Below are positions 34,916 to 44,927 of a DNA stretch of 64,000 nt, piece after piece. Where the stretch lies: the NCBI GenBank assembly GCA_022823605.1, contig JAJEHS010000006.1:186001-250000 (forward strand), in the 5' to 3' direction. The position numbers and the translations under genes were made by a program. This DNA comes from Paracoccaceae bacterium. Its GTDB lineage: Bacteria; Pseudomonadota; Alphaproteobacteria; Rhodobacterales; Rhodobacteraceae. The first letter of the stretch is position 1. Each line of letters starts with the position of its first letter. The notes below the pieces were generated by a model. The model was not told the DNA's origin and ran no database searches. It saw nothing but the letters and a program-made list of their open reading frames with translations.

Positions 34916-35656
34916 TTGACCAATAAACCACCTTCTTCAGGGGGATTTTTTCCAAGAAATTTTCAGATCCACCCCCCTGCCTATACCCCTGATTACAAAA
35001 GCAGCGTAGCACGATCACCCAAATTGGCATTGGTTTCGATAGGAAATGGAATTTCTGAAATAGCTGGACCGGTTTTCGGCCATGAAGAACTTGGACCAAC
35101 AGATAATGATTTGATACAGAACTACTCGGCAAAGGGGCAATCGCCTATTGGTGAACGTATAATTGTTTATGGCAGGTTGATGGACGAGAGGGGAAAAGGA
35201 ATAGAGGGGGCATTGATCGAAATTTGGCAAGCCAACTCGGCTGGACGATATCGACATACCAAAGATAAGTATATCGGACCCCTGGACCCCAATTTTGGCG
35301 GTTGTGGCCGAACAATAACCGGGGAAGATGGTCAATATGAATTCCGAACCATTAAACCTGGTCCCTATCCCTGGCCCAATGGTATAAATGATTGGCGCCC
35401 TTCACATATACATTTTTCCCTGTTTGGACCGGGATTTTCCCAAAGACTCATTACCCAGATGTACTTTGAGGGTGATCCATTGATAAAAATATGTCCCATT
35501 GTAAATACAATCCCGGATAAGGAAGCAATTGGCCTGTTGATTGCCCGCTTGGATATGGCTAATACGATACCCATGGATACCTTGGCCTATGAATTCAATC
35601 TTGTACTCAGAGGTTGTAGATCGACAATGTTCGAAAACCGTCCTGAAGGAAATTAA
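34916..35656 (+). CDS. pcaH: protocatechuate 3,4-dioxygenase, beta subunit
   Basis: A 246-residue intradiol ring-cleavage dioxygenase subunit that opens protocatechuate to 3-carboxy-cis,cis-muconate. The iron site lies here: Tyr in '[10 protein letters not shown]', Tyr in 'PGPYPWPNG' and two His in '[12 protein letters not shown]'. '[13 protein letters not shown]' is the intradiol signature. TTG 34916 with GGGAG 6 bases upstream is preferred over TTG 34910, which overlaps the pcaC stop. The alpha subunit follows immediately. Confidence 0.94.
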   Translation: MTNKPPSSGGFFPRNFQIHPPAYTPDYKSSVARSPKLALVSIGNGISEIAGPVFGHEELGPTDNDLIQNYSAKGQSPIGERIIVYGRLMDERGKGIEGALIEIWQANSAGRYRHTKDKYIGPLDPNFGGCGRTITGEDGQYEFRTIKPGPYPWPNGINDWRPSHIHFSLFGPGFSQRLITQMYFEGDPLIKICPIVNTIPDKEAIGLLIARLDMANTIPMDTLAYEFNLVLRGCRSTMFENRPEGN

Positions 35657-36280
35657 ATGACCCTGTTCCCCAAAATCCATCAGGAATTGCCATCCCAAAC
35701 TGCAGGACCTTATGTTCATATCGGATGTACTCCGCAAATGGCTGGCCTGGAAACCATTTATGGGGGGAGTCATTTGGGATCAAAAATGGTCAATGAAAAT
35801 ACTCTTGGTATCAGGATTTCCATAAGTGGCAAGATATTCGACGGTACAGGCACGCCGATCAAGGATGGCATTATTGAATTATGGCAAGCTGATGCTCAGG
35901 GGTTGTTCCATAGTCCGGCTGAAAATCGCGGTAAATCAGATCTGAATTTTCAAGGCTGGGGGCGGCAACCTACAGATATACTCACTGGTGAGTTTCATTT
36001 TGATACCATCAAACCAGGTAGAATCCCATATTTATCCTCCAATAAATTGCAGGCTCCCTTTATTAGCATCTGGGTTGCAGCTAGGGGTATAAATCTGGGT
36101 TTGCATACCAGAATGTACTTTCCGGAAGAGGTTGAAGCCAATGCAGAAGACCCTGTTCTCAATCGTCTTGAACATCAAAACAGAGTACATACCCTTATAG
36201 CCAAACCTCTTGAGGATGGCATGTATCAATTTGATATTGTCTTGCAGGGTGAAAACGAAACAGTATTTTTTGACATTTAA
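35657..36280 (+). CDS. pcaG: protocatechuate 3,4-dioxygenase, alpha subunit
   Basis: A 207-residue partner of PcaH with the same fold ('IELWQADAQGLF', 'FQGWGRQPTDILTGEFHFDTIKPG'). It lacks the iron-binding Tyr/His set, as expected for alpha subunits, since 'APFISIWVAARGIN' stands where PcaH has the H-x-H. Its ATG directly follows the pcaH TAA with no gap. The two subunits form the alternating (alpha-beta-Fe) oligomer. Confidence 0.93.
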   Translation: MTLFPKIHQELPSQTAGPYVHIGCTPQMAGLETIYGGSHLGSKMVNENTLGIRISISGKIFDGTGTPIKDGIIELWQADAQGLFHSPAENRGKSDLNFQGWGRQPTDILTGEFHFDTIKPGRIPYLSSNKLQAPFISIWVAARGINLGLHTRMYFPEEVEANAEDPVLNRLEHQNRVHTLIAKPLEDGMYQFDIVLQGENETVFFDI

Positions 36281-36295
36281 CCCCTTCCCAAACAC

Positions 36296-37144
36296 ATGTC
36301 CAAATTCCAACCCTTGTCAACAGCGATCAAAGAAAACCTGTTTTCCGGATCATTTGTCGTATTTGAAGGTTTTACCCATTTAATTCCCTATGCCGCAGCT
36401 CACGAAACAATTCGGAGTGGTATAACTGATCTCACTCTTGCCCGCATGACGCCCGATGTAATTTATGACCAAATGATCGGGATGGGCATGGTCAGTAAAT
36501 TGATTTTTTCCTATGCCGGAAACCCAGGTGTGGGTTTGTTGAGACGATTGAGGGATGCGGTTGAAAATGATTGGCCAAGACCATTGGTTATAGAAGAGCA
36601 TTCTCATGCAGCAATTGCCAATTCCTATGAAGCAGGAGCCTCGAATTTACCCCTGGCAATCTTGAGGGGATACCAGGGAGCGGGTCTCAAGGGAATAAAT
36701 GCAAACATCAAATCCATTGAATGCCCATTTACGGGTGAAATATTGGCTGCGGTCCCTGCCCTGCGACCGGATGTGGCCGTAATTCATGCCCAAAAGGCGG
36801 ATAGCAAAGGCAATGTTCTTGTGGAAGGAATAATCGGAGTCCAGAAGCAGGCCGTATTAAGTGCAAGAAAGGCAATTGTAACCGTTGAGGAAATTGTACC
36901 TGAATTGAATACCCATCCCAATGCCTGCATTATCCCCTCTTGGGCAATAGCTTCAATTTCGATTGTCCCGGGCGGTGCTCATCCCTCCTACACACAAGGG
37001 TACTATGAAAGGGACAATTCTTCTTATCTGGAGTGGGACAAGATTTCCAGCGACAGAGATGCTTTCAGGGTTTGGATGCAGAAAAATGTCCTTGAGCAGG
37101 GACCGGAGGTATTCAATCAGCGGGTGGAACATCTGAGAGATTGA
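36296..37144 (+). CDS. pcaI: 3-oxoadipate CoA-transferase subunit A (CatI/glutaconate type)
   Basis: A 282-residue CoA-transferase family I subunit ('GFTHLIPYAAAHETIRSGI', 'GMGMVSKLIFSYAGNPGVG', 'DVAVIHAQKADSKGNV'). Length and sequence resemble CatI/GctA rather than the shorter PcaI/ScoA type (about 230). With the next gene it moves CoA from succinyl-CoA to 3-oxoadipate. The start ATG 36296 has no strong ribosome-binding site. It lies between pcaG and the thiolase, which fixes its role. Confidence 0.88.
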   Translation: MSKFQPLSTAIKENLFSGSFVVFEGFTHLIPYAAAHETIRSGITDLTLARMTPDVIYDQMIGMGMVSKLIFSYAGNPGVGLLRRLRDAVENDWPRPLVIEEHSHAAIANSYEAGASNLPLAILRGYQGAGLKGINANIKSIECPFTGEILAAVPALRPDVAVIHAQKADSKGNVLVEGIIGVQKQAVLSARKAIVTVEEIVPELNTHPNACIIPSWAIASISIVPGGAHPSYTQGYYERDNSSYLEWDKISSDRDAFRVWMQKNVLEQGPEVFNQRVEHLRD

Positions 37145-37145
37145 C

Positions 37146-37928
37146 ATGAACTATTCCTCTTATGAAATCATGGTTGTTTCAGCTGCCAGGCTCCTGAGAA
37201 ATGATGATGTTTGTTTCGTAGGTATCGGTGCTCCCTCGGCTGCATGTAATCTGGCCAAATTGACAAATGCACCTGACATTACTTTGATCTACGAATCCGG
37301 TACAATTGGAACTGCACCTGATGTATTGCCTCTTTCCATCGGTGATGGTGAACTTTGCAGTACGGCACTGACCACAGTATCAGGGGTTGAAATGTTCAAT
37401 TACTGGCTTCAGGGTGGACGGATTACAGTCGGTTTTCTGGGGGCAGCCCAACTCGATCGTTTTGGTAACATCAACACTACGGTTATTGGAAATTACGAGA
37501 AGCCCAAGGTCAGATTGCCGGGTGGTGGTGGTGCTCCCGAGATTGCTTCACATTCAAAGCAGGTTTATATCATAATGAAGCAATCTCCCAGGAGTTTTGT
37601 CAACAAAATCGATTTCTTTACCTCTTACGGCTTTGGGAATGGCTTCAATGAAAGATCAGACAAGGGTATTCAAACCAAGGGACCGCAATTGCTCGTTACC
37701 GATATGGCCATTTGGAAGCCTGACCCGACAACCAAGGAATTTGAGGTTGTGGCCTTAAATCCCGGTGTTACCAGGGAAGCCATGCAGGAAAGTGTTGGCT
37801 GGCCAATCAGGTATTCAGTGACACTTGATGAAAACACACCTCCGACCAAGCTTGAACTTGAAGTCCTCAGAGACCTACAGGAAAGGACCAGAACTGCCCA
37901 TTCCAAAACGAGAAATTCAGGTCAATGA
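37146..37928 (+). CDS. pcaJ: 3-oxoadipate CoA-transferase subunit B (CatJ/glutaconate type)
   Basis: A 260-residue second subunit. 'LIYESGTIGTAPDVLPLSIGDGEL' contains the family's active-site Glu (E-S-G), and 'LPGGGGAPEIAS' plus 'PQLLVTDMAIWKPD' are typical of CatJ/GctB-like proteins. ATG 37146 lies one base past the partner's stop, with GAGAG upstream. Its TGA overlaps the pcaF ATG as ATGA. Confidence 0.88.
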   Translation: MNYSSYEIMVVSAARLLRNDDVCFVGIGAPSAACNLAKLTNAPDITLIYESGTIGTAPDVLPLSIGDGELCSTALTTVSGVEMFNYWLQGGRITVGFLGAAQLDRFGNINTTVIGNYEKPKVRLPGGGGAPEIASHSKQVYIIMKQSPRSFVNKIDFFTSYGFGNGFNERSDKGIQTKGPQLLVTDMAIWKPDPTTKEFEVVALNPGVTREAMQESVGWPIRYSVTLDENTPPTKLELEVLRDLQERTRTAHSKTRNSGQ

Positions 37929-39127
37929 CCGAGGTATTCATTTGTTCGTACAATCGAACACCAATCGGGAGGTTTGGTGGTTCATTATCCTCAATCCGAC
38001 CTGACGATCTTTGTGCAATTACACTTAAACAGATATTGGTAAAAAACCCGCATCTCGATCACTGCCGGATAGATGAAGTCATAATCGGATGTGCAAATCA
38101 AGCAGGAGAAGATAATCGAAATGTAGCCAGAATGGGACTTTTGCTGGCAGGATATCCTCATATTGTTCCTGGTACGACAGTCAACAGATTATGTGGTTCC
38201 GGGATGGATGCCATTCTTATTGGGGCAAGACAAATCAGAGCCAATGAGGCCGATCTGGTCGTAGCCGGGGGTACCGAAAGCATGTCCCGAGCACCATTCG
38301 TTTTACCCAAATCTTCTCAAGCCTTTGGGAGAAATGCCGAGATCTATGATACAACCATAGGATGGCGCTTTGTCAATCCCGTGATGAAGGAACTGTACGG
38401 AACCGATTCAATGCCGGAAACAGCTGAAAATGTTGCTGAGGATTTCAATATTTCCAGAGAGGACCAGGATAAATTTGCTCTTTGGTCCCAGCAAAAAGCC
38501 TCAAAATCTGGTGAAAAGGATTTTCTCAAGGAAGAAATCATCCCTGTTTCCGTACCCCAAAGAAAAGGTGATTCACTGGTCATATCTTCTGATGAACATC
38601 CAAGACAGACTTCCCTTGAGAAGTTGTCATCACTCCCGACTCCTTTTCGATCAGGCGGCACGGTTACAGCCGGTAACTCTTCCGGGGTAAATGATGGTGC
38701 GGCAGCACTTTTGCTTGCTTCGGAAAGAGCAATTGATGAATTCAAGTTAAATCCAATTGCCCGGATAGTTGGAGGCAGCACAATCGGGGTGGAGCCCAGA
38801 ATAATGGGTATAGGACCTGCTTACGCCATCAAAAAGCTTTGCAAGAAATTTAAACTGGATCTTGAAAAATGTGATGTTCTGGAGATCAATGAAGCTTTTG
38901 CCAGTCAAAGTTTGGCTACCACACGATATTTGAACCTTGAAGATGATGATCCCAGAATCAACCCCAATGGCGGGGCCATTGCTTATGGTCATCCCTTAGG
39001 TATGTCCGGAGCAAGAATTACCGGGATTGCTGCTTTGGAAATGTTTCATCAAAAGAAAATGAATGCCATCGCAGCAATGTGCATAGGTGTTGGACAGGGT
39101 ATCGCCGTTGCCCTGGAGGCGGCTTAG
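37925..39127 (+). CDS. pcaF: 3-oxoadipyl-CoA thiolase
   Basis: A 400-residue thiolase that splits 3-oxoadipyl-CoA to succinyl-CoA and acetyl-CoA. It has the acyl-enzyme Cys in 'VNRLCGSGMDAI', His in 'GGAIAYGHPLGMSGAR' and the second Cys in 'AAMCIGVGQGIA'. 'YDTTIGWRFVNP' is typical of the PcaF group. It overlaps pcaJ by four bases and is followed one base later by pcaB. Confidence 0.94.
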   Translation: MTEVFICSYNRTPIGRFGGSLSSIRPDDLCAITLKQILVKNPHLDHCRIDEVIIGCANQAGEDNRNVARMGLLLAGYPHIVPGTTVNRLCGSGMDAILIGARQIRANEADLVVAGGTESMSRAPFVLPKSSQAFGRNAEIYDTTIGWRFVNPVMKELYGTDSMPETAENVAEDFNISREDQDKFALWSQQKASKSGEKDFLKEEIIPVSVPQRKGDSLVISSDEHPRQTSLEKLSSLPTPFRSGGTVTAGNSSGVNDGAAALLLASERAIDEFKLNPIARIVGGSTIGVEPRIMGIGPAYAIKKLCKKFKLDLEKCDVLEINEAFASQSLATTRYLNLEDDDPRINPNGGAIAYGHPLGMSGARITGIAALEMFHQKKMNAIAAMCIGVGQGIAVALEAA

Positions 39128-39128
39128 G

Positions 39129-40178
39129 ATGGTTCATAATCCTTACAATAAGGGATTGTTGACTGCACTTCTGGGTGAACCTGAAGCTGAAATCCTTTTT
39201 TCAACCGACAGGATGCTGGACAATTTCAACAAATTCGAAATAGCCTTGACCAAGGCCTTGTATCAAACAGGTAAAATCACCCAGCCAAGCCATGACAAAA
39301 TTCTATCATCAATCTCGAATTTTACACCTGATATCGAGGACTTGATCAAGACAACCCAAGTGGATGGAATACCTGTCCCCGGATATGTTCGCCAACTCAA
39401 GAAGGAGATTGGTACGCCCTATTCATCAGATTTTCATTTAGGTACGACCAGCCAGGACTTGATGGATACCTCACTTGTAATGATCTTGCCTGAATTAAGC
39501 AGGATTTTTCATCGAAGTCTGGAAGAAATTGTAAGTTGCCTGCAAAGTCTGGAAAAAAAATTTGGCTCTGTACCATTTCAAGGGTACACGCGCATGCAGT
39601 CCGCCAAAATGATTACGGTCGGTGACCGAATTACTTCCTGGCGAGAACCATTGGTAAAGTTGAAGTCCACTCTCACGATTGTGGATAAAAATTGTCAAAT
39701 TCTCCAATTGGCAGGACCAGTTGGTAATAGGGGCGAATGGGAAGGTAAGGCAGCAGAAATCCCAATGCTGGTAGGGAAAGAACTCGGTTTGGAAACAACC
39801 GAACATGGTTGGCAGACTGATCGTACTGCATATTGCAACTATACGGATTGGTGTGGCAATCTGGTGGGTATTTTGGCAAAGATTGGCAAGGACCTAACCT
39901 TGATGGCCCAAATGGAGCAGATTGAATTCACAGGGGGTGGAACGTCTTCAGCAATGCCACACAAGTCGAATCCGATTGAACCCGAACTATTGATTACCTT
40001 TGGTCATTATCTTCCCTTGCTGACGGCAGGAATGCACCAGTCCCTGATGCATGAACAGGAAAGATCAGGTTCCATGTGGACTCTGGAATGGATTGTCATT
40101 CCCCAAATCTGCGCACTGACTTCAAAAAGCCTGAAAGTCACTGAAGGATTTCTGAAATCAATTACCCGACTGGGTTAA
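39129..40178 (+). CDS. pcaB: 3-carboxy-cis,cis-muconate cycloisomerase
   Basis: A 349-residue fumarase/aspartase-superfamily enzyme that lactonises 3-carboxymuconate, the PcaGH product. The signature 'GGGTSSAMPHKSNPIEPE' and 'DFHLGTTSQDLMDTSLV' are clear. ATG 39129 is used: the longer frame from 39087 runs inside pcaF. It is shorter than gammaproteobacterial PcaB (about 450) because the C-terminal domain is reduced, as in many alphaproteobacteria. It is the last gene of the operon. Confidence 0.92.
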   Translation: MVHNPYNKGLLTALLGEPEAEILFSTDRMLDNFNKFEIALTKALYQTGKITQPSHDKILSSISNFTPDIEDLIKTTQVDGIPVPGYVRQLKKEIGTPYSSDFHLGTTSQDLMDTSLVMILPELSRIFHRSLEEIVSCLQSLEKKFGSVPFQGYTRMQSAKMITVGDRITSWREPLVKLKSTLTIVDKNCQILQLAGPVGNRGEWEGKAAEIPMLVGKELGLETTEHGWQTDRTAYCNYTDWCGNLVGILAKIGKDLTLMAQMEQIEFTGGGTSSAMPHKSNPIEPELLITFGHYLPLLTAGMHQSLMHEQERSGSMWTLEWIVIPQICALTSKSLKVTEGFLKSITRLG

Positions 40179-40180
40179 TT

Positions 40181-40214
40181 TTCAAGTAGCCACTCGGGAA
40201 TAATCCTACTTGAA
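40181..40214. terminator. hairpin between pcaB and tRNA-Ala
   Basis: A perfect 9-bp inverted repeat TTCAAGTAG (40181-40189) / CTACTTGAA (40206-40214) with a 16-base loop, placed 3 bases after the pcaB stop and 4 bases beyond the 3' end of the convergent tRNA. The position suits a shared, two-way transcription stop. There is no good T run on either side. Confidence 0.45.
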
Positions 40215-40217
40215 CTT

Positions 40218-40293
40218 TGGTGGAGCCGGGGGGAATTGAACCCCCGACCTTGTCATTGCGAACGACACGCTCTCCCGACTGAGCTACGACCCC
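40218..40293 (-). tRNA. tRNA-Ala (anticodon CGC)
   Basis: A full 76-base cloverleaf on the minus strand with encoded CCA (40218-40220). The acceptor is GGGGTCG/CGGCTCC with two G-U pairs, the D arm contains AGCTCAGTCGGGAGAGC, and the T arm has GGTTCAATTCC. The anticodon loop is TTCGCAA with CGC at 40258-40260, reading GCG alanine codons. It lies only 24 bases downstream of the gcvP stop on the same strand, so it may be processed from the gcv transcript. Confidence 0.95.
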
Positions 40294-40317
40294 ATAAATT
40301 CAATTCAAAGACTTTTG

Positions 40318-43167
40318 CTAGAAATTCCTTGTGCAAATCAGGTTTCTGTCTCCGAATACATTATCGACCCTGTTTACTGGCGACCAGTACCGGTCCGGCC
40401 GAAATGCTCCTATTGGCAAACAGCCCTCTTCTCTGGTATAAGGTCTGTCCCAATCACCTACCAAATCATCTAAGGTATGGGGTGCGTTTGTCAATGGATT
40501 GTTCTCACTATCCATGGTTCCATCCTTTATCGCCTGGATTTCATCCGCTATGGCCAGCATGGCACTGATGAATCTATCCAATTCGGCCTTTGGTTCCGAC
40601 TCGGTTGGTTCGACCATTAACGTCCCTGCTACAGGGAAACTCATGGTTGGTGGGTGGAAACCATTATCGATCAGCCTCTTCGCAATATCATCAATGACCA
40701 AATCGGTCCCCTCAATGGAAACTCTGGTATCAACAATACATTCATGGGCGACCAGATCTTCATTGCCGGAATAGCAAATTTTGTATTTCTCACGAAGTCT
40801 CTTGGTTACGTAATTGGCATTCAATACGGCAAGCTTTGTAGCTAGGGCCAAACCATTACCGGCCATCAATTTGATATACGCCCAGGAAATTACCAATACC
40901 AGGGCTGAACCAAATTCCGTTGAACTGACTGCTCCGGAACCGTCCCCGTTCAAAGGATCTCCGGGGAGGAAGGGGATCAAATGTGATTTCACCCCAATCG
41001 GGCCGACACCGGGACCTCCTCCTCCATGAGGAATGCAAAAGGTTTTGTGTAGGTTCAAGTGGGAAACATCTGCACCAATATCGCCAGGTCTGAGGATGCC
41101 AACCATGGCATTGAAATTTGCCCCATCAAGATAAACCTGCCCCCCAACTTCATGAATCAACCGACAAACCTCAGTGATGGAACCTTCGAATACACCATGG
41201 GTAGAAGGATATGTAATCATTGTCGCCGAAATACTATCAGCATTTTCCCTGATCAAGGATTGCATATGGTCAACATCAATGGTTCCATCCGTATTGGTGT
41301 CTATTTCAATGACTTTCAGACCAGCCAGTACAGCCGAAGCCGCATTGGTTCCATGAGCCGACTTGGGAATGAGGACAATATCCCTTTGACCCTCTCCAAT
41401 ACTTTGGTGATAACCCTTGATTGCCATCAAACCGGCGAACTCGCCTTGGGCGCCGGAGTTGGGTTGGACCGAAAATCCGTCAAAACCGGTAATCAGACAG
41501 AGTTTTTGACAAAGATCGTCTATTAGATTCCTGTATCCTCCTACCTGTTCTTCTGGAGCATAAGGATGAATATTCGTAAATTGCGGCTGTGTGATTGGAG
41601 CCATTTCCGTAGTTGCATTTAATTTCATGGTACAGGAACCTAGAGGAATCATGGTTCTGTCCAAGGCCAGGTCACGATCTGCCAATTGTCGGATATATCT
41701 CGTCATGGCAGCCTCGGAACGATTCATGTTGAATACCTGGTTTTGCATGAATTCCGAGGTTCTGGCAAATTCAGCCGGAATAGCATTAAGGCTTGCCGTG
41801 TCCAATGTTTGCATTTCTGCCGGATCGACTTCTATGCCGAATGATGAGCAAACCCTTTGCAAGACCTCTGCAGTGGTTGTTTCATCAAGTGAAATCCCAA
41901 TGGTGTTTTCATCGACTTTTCTGAAATTGATCCCGTTGGCCAAACCCTGAAGCATGATTGATGAAGAATCTCCAACCTGAATCGACAAGGTATCAAAAAA
42001 TGCCTCATGATTTGCCTTGTAGCCATTATTTTCAAGTTTTTGCCCAAGCCAAACAGTACGTCCATGAATCCCATGAGCAATGGCCTTCAAGCCAATTGGC
42101 CCATGGAGTACACCATACAAGCTTGCAACAACGGCAGGAAGTACCTGTGCTGTACATATATTGGATGTGGCCTTTTGCCTTCTGATGTGTTGCTCTCTAG
42201 TCTGGAGAGCTAGCCTCAAGGCGGTATTGCCACGAGAATCCTTTGATACCCCTACAATCCGTCCAGGCAATTGCCGGACATATTTCATGGTTGTTGAAAT
42301 GAAAGCAGCATGTGGTCCTCCAAATCCTAGGGGCATTCCAAACCGTTGGGTCGACCCGATACAAATATCGGCCCCAAAGGCTGCAGGCTCCTTCAAGAGT
42401 GTCAGGGCCATGAGGTCTGTTGCAAAAATTGCAATGGCCTTGGATTTCTTCAATTCCTCTACCAGGCCTGAATAATCAGACAGGTTACCGAAGGTACTGG
42501 GATATTGGAAAATGGCACCAAACACTTCGCTGGGTTTCAAATCCACAAAGGGACATCCTTCGATTATTTCAATTCCCAAGGGTTTGGCCCTGGTTTTGAT
42601 GACCTCCTTGATTTGGGGATGGCACCAGGAACCAACAAAAAACTTGTTGCTTTTGGAGCGAGAAATCCTGTAAGCCATTGCCATGGCTTCAGCCCCAGCA
42701 CTTGCTTCATCGAGCAAGGATGCGTTGGCACAGCCAAGACCGGTCAAATCACTTACAATTGTTTGATAATTCAAAAGAACTTCCAAGCGACCCTGGCTGA
42801 TCTCGGGTTGATACGGCGTGTATGCAGTATACCAAGCCGGGTTTTCCAAAATGTTCCTTACAAGTACGGGTGGAGTGATCGTACCATAGAAACCCATCCC
42901 GATCAGCGAGTTAAAGGCTTCATTTTTACCTATAAGTTTTTGAAGTACTTCCGGGAGTTCGGCTTCCGTTAATGGATTCCCCAATTCCGGCAGAGGATCA
43001 TCTCCCAGATGAAGTTCCCTTAATCTTTTTGGCAATACCGCTTCAATCAAGTGGTCAAGGCTTTTATAGCCGACCACCTCAAGCATCTCATCTATTTCCT
43101 TTGCCGAAGGTCCAACATGTCTGAGTTTGGCAAAGTCATAGGGGTCATAGGTTTGTTCAGATTTCAT
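40318..43167 (-). CDS. gcvP: glycine dehydrogenase (decarboxylating), P protein
   Basis: A 949-residue full-length, single-chain P protein of the glycine cleavage system. PLP binds the Lys in '[18 protein letters not shown]'. '[16 protein letters not shown]' and the N-terminal '[30 protein letters not shown]' are diagnostic. It releases CO2 from glycine and loads the aminomethyl group onto the lipoyl arm of GcvH. Its ATG overlaps the gcvH stop (ATGA). The gene order is gcvT-gcvH-gcvP. Confidence 0.97.
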   Translation of the reverse strand: MKSEQTYDPYDFAKLRHVGPSAKEIDEMLEVVGYKSLDHLIEAVLPKRLRELHLGDDPLPELGNPLTEAELPEVLQKLIGKNEAFNSLIGMGFYGTITPPVLVRNILENPAWYTAYTPYQPEISQGRLEVLLNYQTIVSDLTGLGCANASLLDEASAGAEAMAMAYRISRSKSNKFFVGSWCHPQIKEVIKTRAKPLGIEIIEGCPFVDLKPSEVFGAIFQYPSTFGNLSDYSGLVEELKKSKAIAIFATDLMALTLLKEPAAFGADICIGSTQRFGMPLGFGGPHAAFISTTMKYVRQLPGRIVGVSKDSRGNTALRLALQTREQHIRRQKATSNICTAQVLPAVVASLYGVLHGPIGLKAIAHGIHGRTVWLGQKLENNGYKANHEAFFDTLSIQVGDSSSIMLQGLANGINFRKVDENTIGISLDETTTAEVLQRVCSSFGIEVDPAEMQTLDTASLNAIPAEFARTSEFMQNQVFNMNRSEAAMTRYIRQLADRDLALDRTMIPLGSCTMKLNATTEMAPITQPQFTNIHPYAPEEQVGGYRNLIDDLCQKLCLITGFDGFSVQPNSGAQGEFAGLMAIKGYHQSIGEGQRDIVLIPKSAHGTNAASAVLAGLKVIEIDTNTDGTIDVDHMQSLIRENADSISATMITYPSTHGVFEGSITEVCRLIHEVGGQVYLDGANFNAMVGILRPGDIGADVSHLNLHKTFCIPHGGGGPGVGPIGVKSHLIPFLPGDPLNGDGSGAVSSTEFGSALVLVISWAYIKLMAGNGLALATKLAVLNANYVTKRLREKYKICYSGNEDLVAHECIVDTRVSIEGTDLVIDDIAKRLIDNGFHPPTMSFPVAGTLMVEPTESEPKAELDRFISAMLAIADEIQAIKDGTMDSENNPLTNAPHTLDDLVGDWDRPYTREEGCLPIGAFRPDRYWSPVNRVDNVFGDRNLICTRNF

Positions 43168-43523
43168 GAAATCAATTCCTGATATTCTTTTTCCGACATC
43201 AGGTTATCATATTCTCCCGGATCATCTGCCTCGATTTTGAAAAACCAACCCTTTTCAATTGGATCCTCGTTGACCAAAGCTGGATTATCTACCAGTTCCT
43301 CGTTGATTTCGACAATCGTACCGGCCATGGGTGCAATGATTTCAGATGCCGCCTTGACACTTTCTATAACTGCAACATCGTCCCCGGTTGAAAAATCGTC
43401 ACCTTCTTCCGGCAAGTCCACATAAACCACATCGCCCAATTCTTCAGACGCATACTCGGTTATACCGATGGTGAATGTATCCCCCTCCTTACGAACCCAT
43501 TCGTGATCCTCGGTGTATTTCAT
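43164..43523 (-). CDS. gcvH: glycine cleavage system H protein
   Basis: A 119-residue lipoyl carrier. The lipoylated Lys57 is in '[12 protein letters not shown]'. '[22 protein letters not shown]' and '[18 protein letters not shown]' are typical ends. It has an excellent ribosome-binding site, AAGGAGG, ahead of ATG 43523. It shuttles intermediates between GcvP, GcvT and lipoamide dehydrogenase. Confidence 0.97.
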   Translation of the reverse strand: MKYTEDHEWVRKEGDTFTIGITEYASEELGDVVYVDLPEEGDDFSTGDDVAVIESVKAASEIIAPMAGTIVEINEELVDNPALVNEDPIEKGWFFKIEADDPGEYDNLMSEKEYQELIS

Positions 43524-43537
43524 CTTTTCCTCCTTAA

Positions 43538-44668
43538 CTAACGCTTAAACCTGTTACCCACAAAATTTCTCAAATGAATATCAATGGGAATTCTTGATCT
43601 TCTACCCTCACAGTATAGAGCGGAATTTTTCCTTACTTCATCAGCATTGACATAACCCATAGCAACGGGACCCTGGACTGTTGCGCCATATCCCCCTGAA
43701 GTTACTCGCCCTACTTCATGACCATCAGTTTCATGATCGTAAATTATGTTTCCTCCCCTTATCGGTAACCGACCACGAGGCTTCAGGCCAACCAGCATTC
43801 TTTCAACACCATCCCTGAGTTGGGTCTTGAGATAATCATAGCCCGGAAAACCTCCCTCCTTGTCATTCCCTGGTCGTCTTGCCTTGGAAACAGACCACCA
43901 TAAACCAGCCTCGATTACCGAAGTGGATTTGTCGATATCATTCCCATGAAGGCATAATCCGGCTTCAAGCCTTAATGTATCCCTGGCTGCCAAGCCGATA
44001 AATTGAATATTCCCCAACGACAAAAGCCTTTCCGAAAAATCGACTGCTGTTTCTCCGGGAATGGATATTTCGTAACCATCCTCACCAGTATAGCCGGACC
44101 TTGAAATTGACAAATTGCCGAACTCCGACTCCATTTCCATTACATCAAGGAATCTCATTTCATAAATTTCAGGCAGGATTCGGGAGGTAATCTCCGCTGC
44201 TTGAGGACCTTGAATTGCCAAAAGTGCCCTATCCTTCAATTCAACTATTTCACATTTTGATCCGATATTGGAATGGAGATAGTCCAAATCTTCCTGCTTG
44301 TTGGCTGCATTGACAATGAGGAAAATATAATCCTTCTTCTTGGTTATCATTACATCATCAATAATGCCCCCGTTTTCTGTAGTCAGGAGGGCATATTTTT
44401 GTTTTTCAAATCCAAGATTCTCCAAATCTATAGGCAGAAGGGATTCAAGGTATTTCACAATATCGTTTATGGATTCCCCTCCTTTCGGATAGATGGCAAT
44501 CTGTCCCATGTGGCTGACGTCAAACACTCCTGCCTTGGTACGGGTATGAATATGTTCCTTGATCGTTCCCATAGGGTATTGGACAGGCATCTCAAACCCG
44601 GCAAAGGGGACCATCTTAGCACCCTGGAGTTTGTGGAATTCATTTAGGGGGGTTCTATTCAGATCCAT
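43538..44668 (-). CDS. gcvT: aminomethyltransferase, T protein of glycine cleavage
   Basis: A 376-residue tetrahydrofolate-dependent aminomethyltransferase. 'VPFAGFEMPVQYPMGTIKEHIHTRTKAGVFDVSHMGQI' and 'SRSGYTGEDGYEISIP' are family hallmarks, and 'RDTLRLEAGLCLHGNDID' binds folate. It is the first gene of the gcvTHP operon. The 259-base leader region to gltX holds inverted repeats (AATCCACA/TGTGGATT at 44745-44799) and a minus-strand TTGACA, but no glycine riboswitch pattern that I can see. Confidence 0.95.
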   Translation of the reverse strand: MDLNRTPLNEFHKLQGAKMVPFAGFEMPVQYPMGTIKEHIHTRTKAGVFDVSHMGQIAIYPKGGESINDIVKYLESLLPIDLENLGFEKQKYALLTTENGGIIDDVMITKKKDYIFLIVNAANKQEDLDYLHSNIGSKCEIVELKDRALLAIQGPQAAEITSRILPEIYEMRFLDVMEMESEFGNLSISRSGYTGEDGYEISIPGETAVDFSERLLSLGNIQFIGLAARDTLRLEAGLCLHGNDIDKSTSVIEAGLWWSVSKARRPGNDKEGGFPGYDYLKTQLRDGVERMLVGLKPRGRLPIRGGNIIYDHETDGHEVGRVTSGGYGATVQGPVAMGYVNADEVRKNSALYCEGRRSRIPIDIHLRNFVGNRFKR

Positions 44669-44927
44669 AAACCATGCTTGTCAAATGTTATCTTCTCAGT
44701 TTTAAATGATACTTGGAAAATAATAATTTTTGAAAAGGTAAAATAATCCACAAATATCTACAAAAAACAATGGCTTGTACCCTTGTCAACCTGTGGATTT
44801 TTTTGGTGTTAAAAATACCAAGGGTGCAACCGGGCAAAGTACTTGATGAATGTTTTCAATTTAACAAATTATTGAAATAACATCCCATTTATGCACAAAC
44901 GCATGGAAGCCCACCAACAAAATTTGG

